A stretch of 64,000 nt of DNA. Source: Antarctobacter sediminis (lineage in GTDB: Bacteria; Pseudomonadota; Alphaproteobacteria; Rhodobacterales; Rhodobacteraceae). The notes under the pieces are model-generated. The model worked only from the letters and a program-made list of their open reading frames with translations. It did no database searches and was not told the DNA's origin. Location of the stretch: contig NZ_JAHUZG010000006.1 of the NCBI RefSeq assembly GCF_019218285.1, positions 124,001-188,000 of the forward strand. Direction: 5' to 3'. Made by a program: the position numbers and the translations under genes. Each line of letters begins with the position of its first letter. The first letter of the stretch is position 1. Positions 26,368 to 35,712 of the stretch are shown piece after piece.

Positions 26368-27264
26368 ATGACCGATCTTGCCAAGGCCCTGCGGGGCGTG
26401 TCGGGCATTCTGGTGACCCCCTTCGACGCAGAGGGCCAGATTGCACCGGAGTTGCAAATTCCCGTGGTCGACCGCGCCATTGCCGCCGGGGTTCACGTGC
26501 TGACCGCCAATGGCAACACGGGCGAGTTCTATGGACTGACCGTCGAGGAGGCCTGCACCATGGTGTCTGCCGCCGGGGCACATATCGCGGGCCGGGTGCC
26601 GATGGTGGCTGGTGTCGGGCGCGGTATCCGCGATGCGGAACGTCTGGCCGAAGCCTCGTACCGGGCGGGGGCCGCGGCGCTGATGATCCATCAACCGCCC
26701 GATCCCTTTGTCGCACCGCGCGGGCTGGTTGATTACGTGCGTGCGGTGCGGGTGGCAGGGCAGGGCTTGCCCATCGTGCTTTACCTGCGCAACGACATGA
26801 TCGGCACGGATGCCATTGCCGCGCTCTGCAAGGTCGAGGGCGTCATCGGGGTGAAATGGGCCACGCCCAACCCGATGAAGCTTAAGGCGGCGATGGAGGC
26901 CGCGCCCGATCATATCGTCTGGACCGGCGGGCTGGCCGAAGTCTGGGCGCCGACCTTTTACGCGGTAGGCGCGCGAGGATTCACCAGTGGGCTGATCAAT
27001 GTCTGGCCCGAGCGATCCGTCGCGATCAACGCCGCGCTTGAAGCGGGCGATTTCGCCAAGGCGCGCCAGTTGATTGCCGAGATGCAGGTGTTCGAAGACA
27101 TCCGTGCCGATGAACAGGGCGGTGCCAATGTGCCCGGGGTCAAGGCGGCCTTGCGGTTGATGGGCGAGGATTGCGGCGCGGCCCGTCCGCCCGCGGCATG
27201 GCCGCTGAGCGATGAGCAGACGGCGCGGCTGCGCGCCTTTATGACAAAGAATGGCCTGATCTGA
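26368..27264 (+). CDS. DapA/DHDPS-family lyase (2-keto-3-deoxy-arabinonate or 5-keto-4-deoxyglucarate dehydratase type)
   Basis: A 298-residue TIM-barrel enzyme. The Schiff-base lysine is in VIGVKWATPN and the catalytic tyrosine in IVLYLRND; ANGNTGEFYGL binds the keto-acid carboxylate. Together with an aldonate dehydratase upstream and an alpha-ketoglutarate semialdehyde dehydrogenase downstream, it most likely turns a 2-keto-3-deoxy acid or keto-deoxyglucarate into alpha-ketoglutarate semialdehyde. I chose the ATG at 26368, because the upstream open frame only covers the palindromic repeat. Confidence 0.75.
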   Translation: MTDLAKALRGVSGILVTPFDAEGQIAPELQIPVVDRAIAAGVHVLTANGNTGEFYGLTVEEACTMVSAAGAHIAGRVPMVAGVGRGIRDAERLAEASYRAGAAALMIHQPPDPFVAPRGLVDYVRAVRVAGQGLPIVLYLRNDMIGTDAIAALCKVEGVIGVKWATPNPMKLKAAMEAAPDHIVWTGGLAEVWAPTFYAVGARGFTSGLINVWPERSVAINAALEAGDFAKARQLIAEMQVFEDIRADEQGGANVPGVKAALRLMGEDCGAARPPAAWPLSDEQTARLRAFMTKNGLI

Positions 27265-27275
27265 GGACCCAAGAC

Positions 27276-28001
27276 ATGACCGATGCACCGATGAACCCCG
27301 AAACCAAGGCCAAGCTGGAGCAGGTCTCTGTCGCGACGCTGGCGACCGCCCTGTTCAAGCGCGGGCTGCGCCATCAGGTGATTCAGGATGTGCGCCCCCT
27401 GAGCCGGAAGGGCAAGAACATGGTGGGGCCGGCCTTTACCCTGCGCTACATGCCCGCCCGCGAAGACCGCAACCAGCTGGTCGAGTTCCGCAATCCCGAC
27501 CACCCGCAGCGCAAGGCGATCGAAACCTGCCCTCCGGGACACGTCATGGTCATGGACAGCCGCAAATCGGCCTATGCGGCCAGCGCCGGTGACATCCTCA
27601 TCACCCGGCTGATGGTGCGCGGCGGTGCCGGTGTGGTCACGGATGGAGGATTTCGCGACGCCATGAACATCGCGGAACTGGACATGCCCGCCTATCATTC
27701 GCGCCCGTCCAGCCCCACCAACCTGACCACCAATGAGGCCATCGACATCAATGTGCCCATCGGCTGTGGCGATGCGCCCGTCTTTCCCGGGGATATCGTT
27801 GTTGGCGATGACGACAGTGTCATCATCATCCCGGCGCATCTGGCCGAGGAAATTGCGGAAGAGGCGGTCGAGATGACCGCTTACGAGGATTTCGCGCTGG
27901 AACAGGTGCAAAACGGAGCGACGATTATTGGCCTGTACCCGGCGACCAAGGAGGAGAACCTCGAAAAATTCGCCGAGTGGCGCAAAAAGACCGGGCGCTG
28001 A
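27276..28001 (+). CDS. RraA-like protein (HMG/CHA-aldolase-like superfamily)
   Basis: A 241-residue RraA-fold protein. The active-site-like motifs SAGDILITRLMVRGGAGVV and VTDGGFRD (Arg and Asp) are typical of the family. It includes RNase E inhibitors as well as metal-dependent aldolases and oxaloacetate decarboxylases. In sugar-acid operons RraA-like proteins often sit beside IlvD/Edd dehydratases, so an enzymatic role is more likely than RNase regulation. It starts 11 bases after the DapA-type gene and ends 9 bases before the UxaA-type gene. Confidence 0.75.
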   Translation: MTDAPMNPETKAKLEQVSVATLATALFKRGLRHQVIQDVRPLSRKGKNMVGPAFTLRYMPAREDRNQLVEFRNPDHPQRKAIETCPPGHVMVMDSRKSAYAASAGDILITRLMVRGGAGVVTDGGFRDAMNIAELDMPAYHSRPSSPTNLTTNEAIDINVPIGCGDAPVFPGDIVVGDDDSVIIIPAHLAEEIAEEAVEMTAYEDFALEQVQNGATIIGLYPATKEENLEKFAEWRKKTGR

Positions 28002-28010
28002 GCCTCTGTC

Positions 28011-29540
28011 ATGTGTGACGGCCGCTCTCTGGTGATCCGCCTTGATGCGCGCGACAATGTCGTCGTTGCGCGCACCGATATTGCCGCGGGGACGCATGTG
28101 CCCGAGATTGGGGCGGTGGCGCGACAGGATGTGCCCGCGGGGCACAAGCTGGCGGCCGTGGCGATCTCCAGCGGGGCGCCGGTTCTGAAATATGCGACCG
28201 TGATCGGCTATGCCGGCGATGACATCGCCCCGGGCACATGGATGCATGCGCACAACGTTCTTATGGACGAGATTCAGAAGGACTATCGATTTGGCAAGGA
28301 TTACGCGTCGGCCGACCTGCTGCCCGTGCAGGAGCGCGCGCGCTTCATGGGGATCGCGCGACCGGATGGGCGGGTCGGGACGCGCAACTACATCGGCGTC
28401 TTCATTACCGTAAACTGTGCTGCCACGGTGGCCCGCAAGATCGCGGCATATTTCGACGAAGAGCGGCTGGCCGCCTTTCCGAACGTCGACGGTGTTGTGC
28501 CCTTCATCCATCAGCAAGGCTGCGGGATGGAGGCCACAGGCGAACCGATGGATCTGCTGCATCGCACCCTGGCGGGCTATGTCCGTCACCCGAACCTTGC
28601 CGGGGCACTGGTCTGTTCGCTGGGATGCGAACGCAATTCGCTGGAGCGTTTCCTTGCCGATACGGCGCTGGAAACCGGGCAGATGCTGCGCACGATCCGA
28701 ATGCAGGACATCGGGGGCACAGCGGCGGCCATCGCGGCCGGCAAAGAGGCCATACGTGCGATGTTGCCCGAGGCGAACAAGGCCCTGCGCAGCCCGCAAT
28801 CTGCGGAACACATCCGCATCGGTCTGCAATGCGGCGGGTCGGACGGGTTTTCGGGCCTGTCCGCCAATCCGGCTTTGGGCAAGGCCGTGGATCGGCTGGC
28901 ACGGCATGGCGGCACAGCCATACTGTCCGAGACACCGGAACTTTACGGCATTGAACACACGCTGACCGCCCGCGCCCGGGACGAGGCCACGGGCCGCGCC
29001 CTGTTGGAGCGGATCCGCTGGTGGCTGGAATATACCGACGGGCGCGATGTGCAGATGCAGGGCATCGTGGGACCGGGCAATCAGGCTGGCGGGTTGGCCA
29101 ATGTGATCGAGAAATCGCTGGGCGGTGCCAAGAAAGGCGGGTCAACCGGGATCGAGGCGGTCTATCGTTATGCCGAACAGGTCACGGCGCGGGGTCTGGT
29201 CTACATGGACACGCCGGGCTATGACCCGGTAGCGGCCACGGGCCAAATTGCGGGCGGCGCCAATCTCATCTGTTTCACCACCGGGCGTGGCAGTTGCTTT
29301 GGCTCTTTCCCGGCGCCCACGATCAAGCTGGCCAGCAATACACCGATGTTCACACGGATGTCAGGGGACATGGATATCAACTGCGGCACCGTGATCGACG
29401 GAGAGCGGACGCTGGACCAGATGGGGCAGGAAATCTTTGCCCGCATTCTGGCGGTGGCCTCGGGCGAGAAATCGAAAAGCGAGGCGCTGGGCATAGGCGC
29501 CGAGGAATTTGCACCCTGGCCCATCGGGGTCACAGGTTAG
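28011..29540 (+). CDS. UxaA/GarD-family altronate or galactarate dehydratase
   Basis: A 509-residue protein combining an N-terminal SAF domain (about residues 1-95) with the C-terminal dehydratase part (about 120-509). Markers are GRVGTRNYIGVF, the cysteine-containing HQQGCGMEATG, SLGCERNS and TTGRGSCFGSFPAPTIKLASNT, of which the last is quoted in part. Family members dehydrate D-altronate or D-galactarate using iron. With the DapA-type lyase this would form the galactarate-to-ketoglutarate-semialdehyde route. The operon thus carries two different dehydratases feeding one lyase. Confidence 0.82.
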   Translation: MCDGRSLVIRLDARDNVVVARTDIAAGTHVPEIGAVARQDVPAGHKLAAVAISSGAPVLKYATVIGYAGDDIAPGTWMHAHNVLMDEIQKDYRFGKDYASADLLPVQERARFMGIARPDGRVGTRNYIGVFITVNCAATVARKIAAYFDEERLAAFPNVDGVVPFIHQQGCGMEATGEPMDLLHRTLAGYVRHPNLAGALVCSLGCERNSLERFLADTALETGQMLRTIRMQDIGGTAAAIAAGKEAIRAMLPEANKALRSPQSAEHIRIGLQCGGSDGFSGLSANPALGKAVDRLARHGGTAILSETPELYGIEHTLTARARDEATGRALLERIRWWLEYTDGRDVQMQGIVGPGNQAGGLANVIEKSLGGAKKGGSTGIEAVYRYAEQVTARGLVYMDTPGYDPVAATGQIAGGANLICFTTGRGSCFGSFPAPTIKLASNTPMFTRMSGDMDINCGTVIDGERTLDQMGQEIFARILAVASGEKSKSEALGIGAEEFAPWPIGVTG

Positions 29541-29552
29541 AAAGGACAGGAC

Positions 29553-31079
29553 ATGCAGGACACATCGAGCTTTAGGCCGCACGGGCGGCACCTGATCGCC
29601 GGCGAGTGGGTCGACGGCGAAACCCGCTTTGCCTCGGAACCGGCGCATGGCCCGGCGCATGACTTCAGCGTGGGCACGCCCGCGCTGGTAGATCGGGCCT
29701 GTGCCGCCGCCGAAGAGGCGTTTTGGTCCTATGGCTATTCCTCCCGCGAAACCCGCGCGGCCTTTCTGAACGCCATCGCGGATGAAATCGAGGCGCGGGC
29801 CGAGGCCATCACCGAGATCGGCACGCAGGAGACCGGCCTGCCCGAGGCGCGGTTGCAGGGAGAACGCGGACGCACCACCGGCCAATTGCGCCTGTTCGCC
29901 AGCCATATTCTTGACGGTGCCTACCTTGATCGCCGCCATGACGCGGCCTTGCCCGATCGCCAACCGCTGCCGCGCCCGGACCTCAAGATGGTGCAACGCC
30001 CCATTGGCCCCGTTGCGGTTTTTGGCGCGTCGAACTTTCCCTTGGCCTTTTCCACCGCGGGCGGTGACACGGCCAGCGCGCTGGCGGCAGGCTGCCCCGT
30101 TGTGGTCAAGGGCCATTCGGCCCACCCCGGCACCGGCGAGATCGTGGCCGAGGCCATTCATGCGGCGATCCAGAAAACCGGCGTGCACCCCGGCACCTTC
30201 AGCCTGATCCAGGGCGGCAAGCGGGACGTGGGCACGGCGCTGGTGCAGCACCCGCTGATCCGCGCGGTCGGGTTTACCGGCTCGCTGGGGGGCGGTCGCG
30301 CGCTCTTCGATCTTTGCGCTGCACGGCCCGAGCCGATCCCCTTTTTCGGCGAACTTGGCAGCGTGAATCCGATGTTCCTGTTGCCGCAAGCAACCGAGGC
30401 GCGCGGTGCCGAGATCGGGGCTGGCTGGGCGGCCTCGCTGACCATGGGCGCGGGACAGTTCTGTACCAACCCCGGCATTGCCGTGGTCGAGATGGGAGAG
30501 GCGGGCGATGCTTTTGTCAGCGCCGCAGCCGAGGCGCTGAAAGGCGTGACGACGCAATGCATGCTGACCGACGGGATCGCCGAGGCCTACAAGAGCGGCA
30601 AACAGCGCTTTGACACGCGCAACCCGGTGCGGCCCGTTCTGACCACCGACAGCGAGGGCCGCAATGCCTCGCCCAATCTGTATGAAACCGATGCCGAGCA
30701 CTATCTTCAGGATCACGCGCTGGGCGAAGAGGTCTTTGGTCCGCTGGGTCTGGTAGTGCGGGTTTCCGGCGCCGACGAGATGGAAACACTGGCGCGTGGC
30801 TTCGAAGGACAACTGACCTGCACGCTGCACATGGACGCGGGCGACACCGATCTGGCGCAGCGTCTGATGCCGGTGCTGGAACGCAAAGCCGGCCGCATCC
30901 TTGTCAACGGGTTCCCGACCGGGGTCGAAGTGGCGGATTCCATGGTTCATGGCGGGCCTTACCCCGCCTCGACGAACTTTGGCGCGACTTCGGTGGGCAC
31001 TCTGGCGATCCGGCGTTTCCTGCGGCCGGTCTGTTATCAGAACCTGCCTGACGCCCTGCTGCCCGAAGACCTGCGCTAA
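29553..31079 (+). CDS. Alpha-ketoglutarate semialdehyde (2,5-dioxovalerate) dehydrogenase
   Basis: A 508-residue aldehyde dehydrogenase. It shows the cofactor motif FGASNFPLAFSTAGGD, the glycine loop GFTGSLGGGRAL, the general base in FGELGSVNP and the catalytic cysteine in GAGQFCTNPG. The FGASNFPLAFS and GQFCTNPG forms are characteristic of NADP-dependent KGSADH enzymes. It would make alpha-ketoglutarate, the end point of the operon's pathway. It starts 12 bases after the UxaA-type gene and is followed by a terminator at 31101. Confidence 0.87.
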   Translation: MQDTSSFRPHGRHLIAGEWVDGETRFASEPAHGPAHDFSVGTPALVDRACAAAEEAFWSYGYSSRETRAAFLNAIADEIEARAEAITEIGTQETGLPEARLQGERGRTTGQLRLFASHILDGAYLDRRHDAALPDRQPLPRPDLKMVQRPIGPVAVFGASNFPLAFSTAGGDTASALAAGCPVVVKGHSAHPGTGEIVAEAIHAAIQKTGVHPGTFSLIQGGKRDVGTALVQHPLIRAVGFTGSLGGGRALFDLCAARPEPIPFFGELGSVNPMFLLPQATEARGAEIGAGWAASLTMGAGQFCTNPGIAVVEMGEAGDAFVSAAAEALKGVTTQCMLTDGIAEAYKSGKQRFDTRNPVRPVLTTDSEGRNASPNLYETDAEHYLQDHALGEEVFGPLGLVVRVSGADEMETLARGFEGQLTCTLHMDAGDTDLAQRLMPVLERKAGRILVNGFPTGVEVADSMVHGGPYPASTNFGATSVGTLAIRRFLRPVCYQNLPDALLPEDLR

Positions 31080-31100
31080 CCGGGGGCACGGATTGAAAGG

Positions 31101-31126
31101 CGGGTCGCCGTCAGGCGGCCCGTTTT
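31101..31126 (+). terminator. Rho-independent terminator after the sugar-acid operon
   Basis: CGGGTCGCC and GGCGGCCCG pair as a 9-bp stem (one G-T pair) with a GTCA loop, followed by TTTT. It lies 21 bases after the aldehyde dehydrogenase stop and closes the long plus-strand operon. Confidence 0.75.
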
Positions 31127-31165
31127 CCGTTGAAGGACGCGGGTGCGGGCGCATAGGCTTTGATC

Positions 31166-31963
31166 ATGACCCAGAAGCACATCGTCTATCACATCCCCGT
31201 CTGCCCGTTTTCACAGCGGTTGGAAATCCTGCTGGCCCTGCGCGGCCTGACCGACGCGGTGGAGTTCCGCGTCGTCGACATTACCAAGCCCCGCGACCCG
31301 GAATTGCTGGCCAAGACACGCGGCACCACGGCGCTGCCGGTTCTGGAAACCGCAGAGGGGCGCATCCTCAAGGAAAGCCTTGTCATTCTGCGCTACCTCG
31401 ACGAGGTCCTGCCCGGCGGACCGTTGCGGCGCAGCGATCCCTTTGAACATGCGGTGGAGTCCATGCTGGTGGCGCGTGAGGGGGCCTTTACCATGGCGGG
31501 CTATCTCTACGTGATGAATCAGGACCCGCAAAAACGCGATCAGCACCGCGACAAGATGTTGGGCCTGTATCGCGACATCGACGGTTTCCTGATGGAACAT
31601 GCGCCCGAGAGGACCTTTCTTTTCGAGGACTTCGGACTGGCCGAGGCGGTGTTCACGCCGATGTTCAAACGGTTCTGGTTCCTTGATTACTACGAGGAGT
31701 TCGACCTGCCCGAGGGGCCGGACTATGACCGCGTGCGCAAGTGGCGCGCGGCCTGCATGGACCACCCGGCCACCACGCAGGTCAGCGAGGAAGAGATCGT
31801 CAAGCTGTACTACGATTACGCGCTGGGGGCGGGGAACGGCGCGCTGGTCGCGGGGCGGACGCGGTCCAGTTTTGTCTTTGAACCGCATTGGCGAGACAGG
31901 CCGATGCCGCCGCGCGACAAATATGCCGGAACGGCCACCGACGCTGAACTGGGGTTGGTCTGA
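31166..31963 (+). CDS. Glutathione S-transferase-like protein with CPFS motif
   Basis: A 265-residue protein with an N-terminal thioredoxin-like GST domain (about residues 4-80: IPVCPFSQRLEILL, LPVLETAEG, ESLVILRYLDE) and a helical C-terminal domain. The CPFSQ motif puts a cysteine at the catalytic position, as in omega-like GSTs and glutaredoxins. Such proteins often reduce disulfides or glutathionyl adducts. The start is the ATG at 31166. It is transcribed alone and converges on the methyltransferase gene. Confidence 0.78.
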   Translation: MTQKHIVYHIPVCPFSQRLEILLALRGLTDAVEFRVVDITKPRDPELLAKTRGTTALPVLETAEGRILKESLVILRYLDEVLPGGPLRRSDPFEHAVESMLVAREGAFTMAGYLYVMNQDPQKRDQHRDKMLGLYRDIDGFLMEHAPERTFLFEDFGLAEAVFTPMFKRFWFLDYYEEFDLPEGPDYDRVRKWRAACMDHPATTQVSEEEIVKLYYDYALGAGNGALVAGRTRSSFVFEPHWRDRPMPPRDKYAGTATDAELGLV

Positions 31964-31969
31964 GCCGGC

Positions 31970-32773
31970 TCAGGCCGGTTTCACGGCAATTGCGCTGGCA
32001 AAGAGAATGGCACCGTAAAAAGAGCCATCCGCCACGCGGCGGGCGGCTTCGGCCTCGAATGCGGTGGAAAGTTCCACGCCACATTCCCCGGCCTTGGTGG
32101 CGGCGGTCACACCGCGCGCCATGAGCGAAAGGATGTAATCGGGCTGCTGTGTCTGGACAAAGCCATGGGCGGCGGTGCGCGGGGCGTCAAACCCTGCCTC
32201 GACCATCATCCGGGGCAACTTGCGCATGATATAGGGATCGTGGATGAGGTTGCGCAGGGTGGCGGTCATGGCGGCCTGCAAAGGATCGCCCTCGAAAAGA
32301 GCCACGGTATTGGTGGCATAGTCGCCGTCGAATACCGCCAGCGTGCCGCCGGGTTTCAGCACGCGAAAGGACTCTGCCAGCGCGGCGCGGGGATCGGACA
32401 GATGCGAATAGACCGTATGGGCCACCACCACGTCGAAGGCACTGTCGGGCTGGCCGGTGTTGACCGCATCGCCGGGCGCAAAACGGATGCTGTCCTGACC
32501 GGCAAAGCGGCGGCGCGCGCGGTCAAGCAGACCTTCGGCCGGATCGACACAGGTCAGTTGCCCGGGCGAGGCGGCATCGACCAGCATGGCGGTGCTGGCA
32601 CCATTTCCGCAGCCGATTTCAAGGATCGTGGCGCCGGGACCGGGCAGGCGGCCCATGTAACTGGCGCAGATCTCCTGCATTTCCGGGTCGCGCGCCCGGT
32701 CGTCCATGGAGTTTGCGATGGCTTCGAGCACCGCGTCGGGTTGGTCGGATATGCTGAGATACAGATCGGGCAT
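31970..32773 (-). CDS. Class I SAM-dependent methyltransferase
   Basis: A 267-residue methyltransferase with motif I ILEIGCGNGAST (about residues 50-61), the acidic ribose-binding CVDPAEG, FAPGDAVNT as the motif II region and DVVVAHTVYSHL, followed by the VLKPGGTLAVFDGDY post-motif. The fold is of the UbiE/small-molecule type. No substrate can be inferred: the upstream genes are a peptide transporter and the downstream neighbour is convergent. Confidence 0.8.
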   Translation of the reverse strand: MPDLYLSISDQPDAVLEAIANSMDDRARDPEMQEICASYMGRLPGPGATILEIGCGNGASTAMLVDAASPGQLTCVDPAEGLLDRARRRFAGQDSIRFAPGDAVNTGQPDSAFDVVVAHTVYSHLSDPRAALAESFRVLKPGGTLAVFDGDYATNTVALFEGDPLQAAMTATLRNLIHDPYIMRKLPRMMVEAGFDAPRTAAHGFVQTQQPDYILSLMARGVTAATKAGECGVELSTAFEAEAARRVADGSFYGAILFASAIAVKPA

Positions 32774-32840
32774 CAGGGTCCTCCGAGGGGGAAGGATAAC
32801 CTGACTCTGGCATTCAGCATAGTTTGACGGCGGATCGGCC

Positions 32841-33830
32841 TCAGGCGGGGACGGTATTGTCCTCCAGCAGGCAGGCCACTTGACGTCCCCTGCGGTGGAT
32901 CAGCTCGGGCCGCTGTCGGGCGCAGGCGTCGATCCGTTTCGGGCAGCGGGTCTGGAACAGGCAGCCCTGTGGCAGGTTCAGCGGGCTGGGCAGATCGCCG
33001 GTCAGGATCTGCGGTTCCGGTTTGACACGCGGGTCCGGCACCGGCACCGCCGACAAGAGCGCTTGCGTGTAAGGGTGGCGCGGATTGGCCACCAGATCGC
33101 GCGAGGGCGCCATTTCCATCATGCCGCCCATATACATCACAAGGATGTCGTCCGAGATGTGCCGCACCACGCCAAGGTCATGCGCGACAAAGATCAGTGT
33201 CAGCCCCATGTCCGCCTGCAAATCCTTGAGCAGGTTGATGACCTGCGCCTGAATCGAGACGTCCAGCGCCGAGACGGGTTCATCGCAGAGCAGGATCTGC
33301 GGGCGCGCGATCAGCGCGCGGGCAATGCCGATCCGCTGACATTGGCCACCGGAAAATTCGTGCGGAAAGCGGTTCATGTTGCGCTGTGCGATGCCGACCC
33401 GGTCCAGCATCTCGATCACCGATGTGCGGCGCTGGTCGGCGGATTGGTCGGGCTGGAAATAGCGCAGCGGTTCGGCCACGATCTCGCGCACGGTCATGCG
33501 CGGGTTGAGCGAGGCCATCGGATCCTGAAAGATCATCTGGACACGACGGCGCAGGCGGTTCAGGTCGGCGCGCCGGGCATAGTCGACGGTCTTGCCTTCC
33601 AGCGTGACGGTGCCGCTTTCGCGCGGGCCAAGCCCGGCGATGGCGCGGATCAGGGTGGACTTGCCGCAGCCGGATTCGCCCACGACGCCAAGGACGCGCC
33701 CCGGCTGGATGTCAAAGCTGACACCGTTGACCGCGTGCAGGTGGCGCGGCGGTGACCAGGGAAAGCGCTTGCCCTGATGCGAGGCAAAGGAAACGTGCAG
33801 GTCGCGGACGGACAGGATCGGATCGGTCAT
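32841..33830 (-). CDS. oppF: Oligopeptide ABC transporter ATP-binding protein OppF
   Basis: A 329-residue ABC ATPase with Walker A GESGCGKST, signature FSGGQCQRIGIARAL and Walker B LLCDEPVSALD. A C-terminal OppF-type extension has the cysteine-rich segment LPQGCLFQTRCPKRIDAC, which binds an iron-sulfur cluster in relatives. It powers peptide import with OppD. I chose the ATG at 33830, where it overlaps oppD's stop codon by four bases. It is the last gene of oppABCDF. Confidence 0.88.
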   Translation of the reverse strand: MTDPILSVRDLHVSFASHQGKRFPWSPPRHLHAVNGVSFDIQPGRVLGVVGESGCGKSTLIRAIAGLGPRESGTVTLEGKTVDYARRADLNRLRRRVQMIFQDPMASLNPRMTVREIVAEPLRYFQPDQSADQRRTSVIEMLDRVGIAQRNMNRFPHEFSGGQCQRIGIARALIARPQILLCDEPVSALDVSIQAQVINLLKDLQADMGLTLIFVAHDLGVVRHISDDILVMYMGGMMEMAPSRDLVANPRHPYTQALLSAVPVPDPRVKPEPQILTGDLPSPLNLPQGCLFQTRCPKRIDACARQRPELIHRRGRQVACLLEDNTVPA

Positions 33831-34780
33831 GTGAGGTCTTCCACGGGGCGGATGCAGGCGCGCCCGTTTTCGAAGGCGGGCAGGGTCTGATGACAGGCCG
33901 CGATGGCATCGGCACAACGCGGCGCAAAGGGGCAGGCGGTGGGCGCCGCCGTCTGGTTTGGCGGGCTGCCGGGAATGGCAGACAGCGGTTCATCGCCTTC
34001 GGTGATACGCGGCACCGCGCGCAACAGGCCCCGGGTGTAGGGATGGCCGGGGGCGTCAAAGATCGCCGGCGTCGGCGCAGCCTCCATCACGCGGCCGCCG
34101 TAAAGGACCATGGTTTCGTCGCAGAACCCCGCCACCACGCCAAGATCATGGGTGATCAGCAAGACGGCGGTGCCCATGTCGCGCTGGATTTCATCCAGCA
34201 GGGCCATGATCTGCGCCTGCACGGTTACGTCCAGCGCGGTTGTGGGTTCATCGGCAAGGATCAGGCGCGGCTTGCAGATCAGCGCCATGGCGATGACGAT
34301 CCGCTGCCGCATCCCGCCAGAAAATTCATGCGGGTAGGCGCGCAAGCGGTTCTTGGCGTCGGGGATGCGCACGGCATCCATGACTTCCAGCGCACGTTTG
34401 CGGGCCTCGGCGCGGCTGGCGCCCTCGTGCAGTTCGACGATCTCGCCCAGCTGACGTTCGATGGTCATGTAGGGGTTGAGCGAGCTCATCGGGTCCTGAA
34501 AGATCAGCGCGATCTCGGCGGCACGGATGCGGTTCAGTTCCGATACCGGCAGTCCGATCAGGTTGCGCCCGCCGTATTGGATCTGGCCCTCGGTCATGGC
34601 GTTCTTGGCCAGCAGCCCCATGATCGCCAGCGCGATCTGGCTTTTGCCCGAGCCGCTTTCCCCGACGAGGGCCAGTTTCTGCCCCTCGGCCATGTCAAAG
34701 CAGACATCGTTGACCGCGTGGACCAGACCGTCGCCGGTACGAAAGCGGATTTTCAGGTTCTGAACGGACAGCAGGCTCAT
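33827..34780 (-). CDS. oppD: Oligopeptide ABC transporter ATP-binding protein OppD
   Basis: A 317-residue ABC ATPase with Walker A GESGSGKSQ (Gln where Ser or Thr usually follows the second Ser), signature FSGGMRQRIVIAMAL and Walker B LILADEPTTALD. A C-terminal cysteine-containing segment (TACPFAPRCADAIAAC) is typical of OppD. It forms the heterodimeric motor with OppF. Start and stop codons overlap those of the neighbouring opp genes by four bases. Confidence 0.88.
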   Translation of the reverse strand: MSLLSVQNLKIRFRTGDGLVHAVNDVCFDMAEGQKLALVGESGSGKSQIALAIMGLLAKNAMTEGQIQYGGRNLIGLPVSELNRIRAAEIALIFQDPMSSLNPYMTIERQLGEIVELHEGASRAEARKRALEVMDAVRIPDAKNRLRAYPHEFSGGMRQRIVIAMALICKPRLILADEPTTALDVTVQAQIMALLDEIQRDMGTAVLLITHDLGVVAGFCDETMVLYGGRVMEAAPTPAIFDAPGHPYTRGLLRAVPRITEGDEPLSAIPGSPPNQTAAPTACPFAPRCADAIAACHQTLPAFENGRACIRPVEDLT

Positions 34781-35712
34781 CGGCGATCCTTGGGGTCGAG
34801 GGCGTCGCGCAGACCGTCGCCGATGTAGTAAAGCGAGACCTGCGCAATGACGAAGAAGGCGGCCGGAAAGGCCAGTTGCCAGAGCGTGCCGAATGTCATG
34901 GTGCGGGCGCCTTCGGAAATCAGGGCGCCCCAGCTGGTGTTCGGTTCCTGAATGCCGACGCCAAGGAAGGAGACAAGGCTTTCGGCCATGATGACCTCGG
35001 GGATGACGATCGAGGTATAGATCACGATCACCCAGAGGATGTTCGGCGCCAGGTGTTTGAAGATGATGGCGATGTCGGACATGCCCAGCATCCGCGCGGC
35101 GTCGACGAATTCGCGGTGTTTCAGCATCATGACCTGCCCGCGCACGATCAACAGACCGGCGGTCCAGTTCACGATGATGATGACGATGATCATCTGCGTC
35201 AGCGAACGGCCAAAGAAGGCCTGCCAGACCACAAAGAAGATGATGTAGGGGATCGAGATCCAGATGGTGTAAAGCCCGGTGATGATCTGGTCGACCCGGC
35301 CGCCGAAGTAACCTGCCAGCGCGCCCAGAGTGGCCCCCAGCAGAACCGCAAGCGGCCCGGCGACAAAGCCCACCATCAGCGAGGTACGCGAGCCCTGCAC
35401 GACGCGCGCATAGAGGTCACGGCCCAGTTCATCGACCCCGAACCAATGGCCGTTCTCCAGACTTGGCGCGCCTTCGGTCTTGATCTGGCCCAGCACGTTC
35501 CAGTCGATTTCTTCAAAGCTCCAGCGCGCGATATGGTGGCCGAAGAGGGCAAACAGCACCAGCGCCAGCAGCATGAAGACAGAGAAAACCGCCAGACGGT
35601 GGCCCAGAAAGCGCCGTCTTGCATCGGCCCAGAAGGACCGTGAGACCACCATTTCCTCGGCGACGGTGTCGGCGAACTCACGCGAGTTCAATCGTTTCTT
35701 GGCGTCGGTCAC
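34777..35712 (-). CDS. oppC: Oligopeptide ABC transporter permease OppC
   Basis: A 311-residue inner-membrane permease. A cytoplasmic N-terminus precedes the first helix (VFSVFMLLALVLFALFG), and five further helices follow. The ATPase-contact EAA loop is in DAARMLGMSDIAIIFKHLAP. The periplasmic segment HWFGVDELGRDLYARVVQG is the conserved OppC/DppC signature. It forms the channel with OppB and overlaps both neighbouring genes by four bases. Confidence 0.88.
   Translation of the reverse strand: MTDAKKRLNSREFADTVAEEMVVSRSFWADARRRFLGHRLAVFSVFMLLALVLFALFGHHIARWSFEEIDWNVLGQIKTEGAPSLENGHWFGVDELGRDLYARVVQGSRTSLMVGFVAGPLAVLLGATLGALAGYFGGRVDQIITGLYTIWISIPYIIFFVVWQAFFGRSLTQMIIVIIIVNWTAGLLIVRGQVMMLKHREFVDAARMLGMSDIAIIFKHLAPNILWVIVIYTSIVIPEVIMAESLVSFLGVGIQEPNTSWGALISEGARTMTFGTLWQLAFPAAFFVIAQVSLYYIGDGLRDALDPKDRR

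Noticed and set aside
26958-28958. 666-codon open frame on the minus strand
   Set aside because: It covers the antisense of three conserved plus-strand genes and shows no motif.
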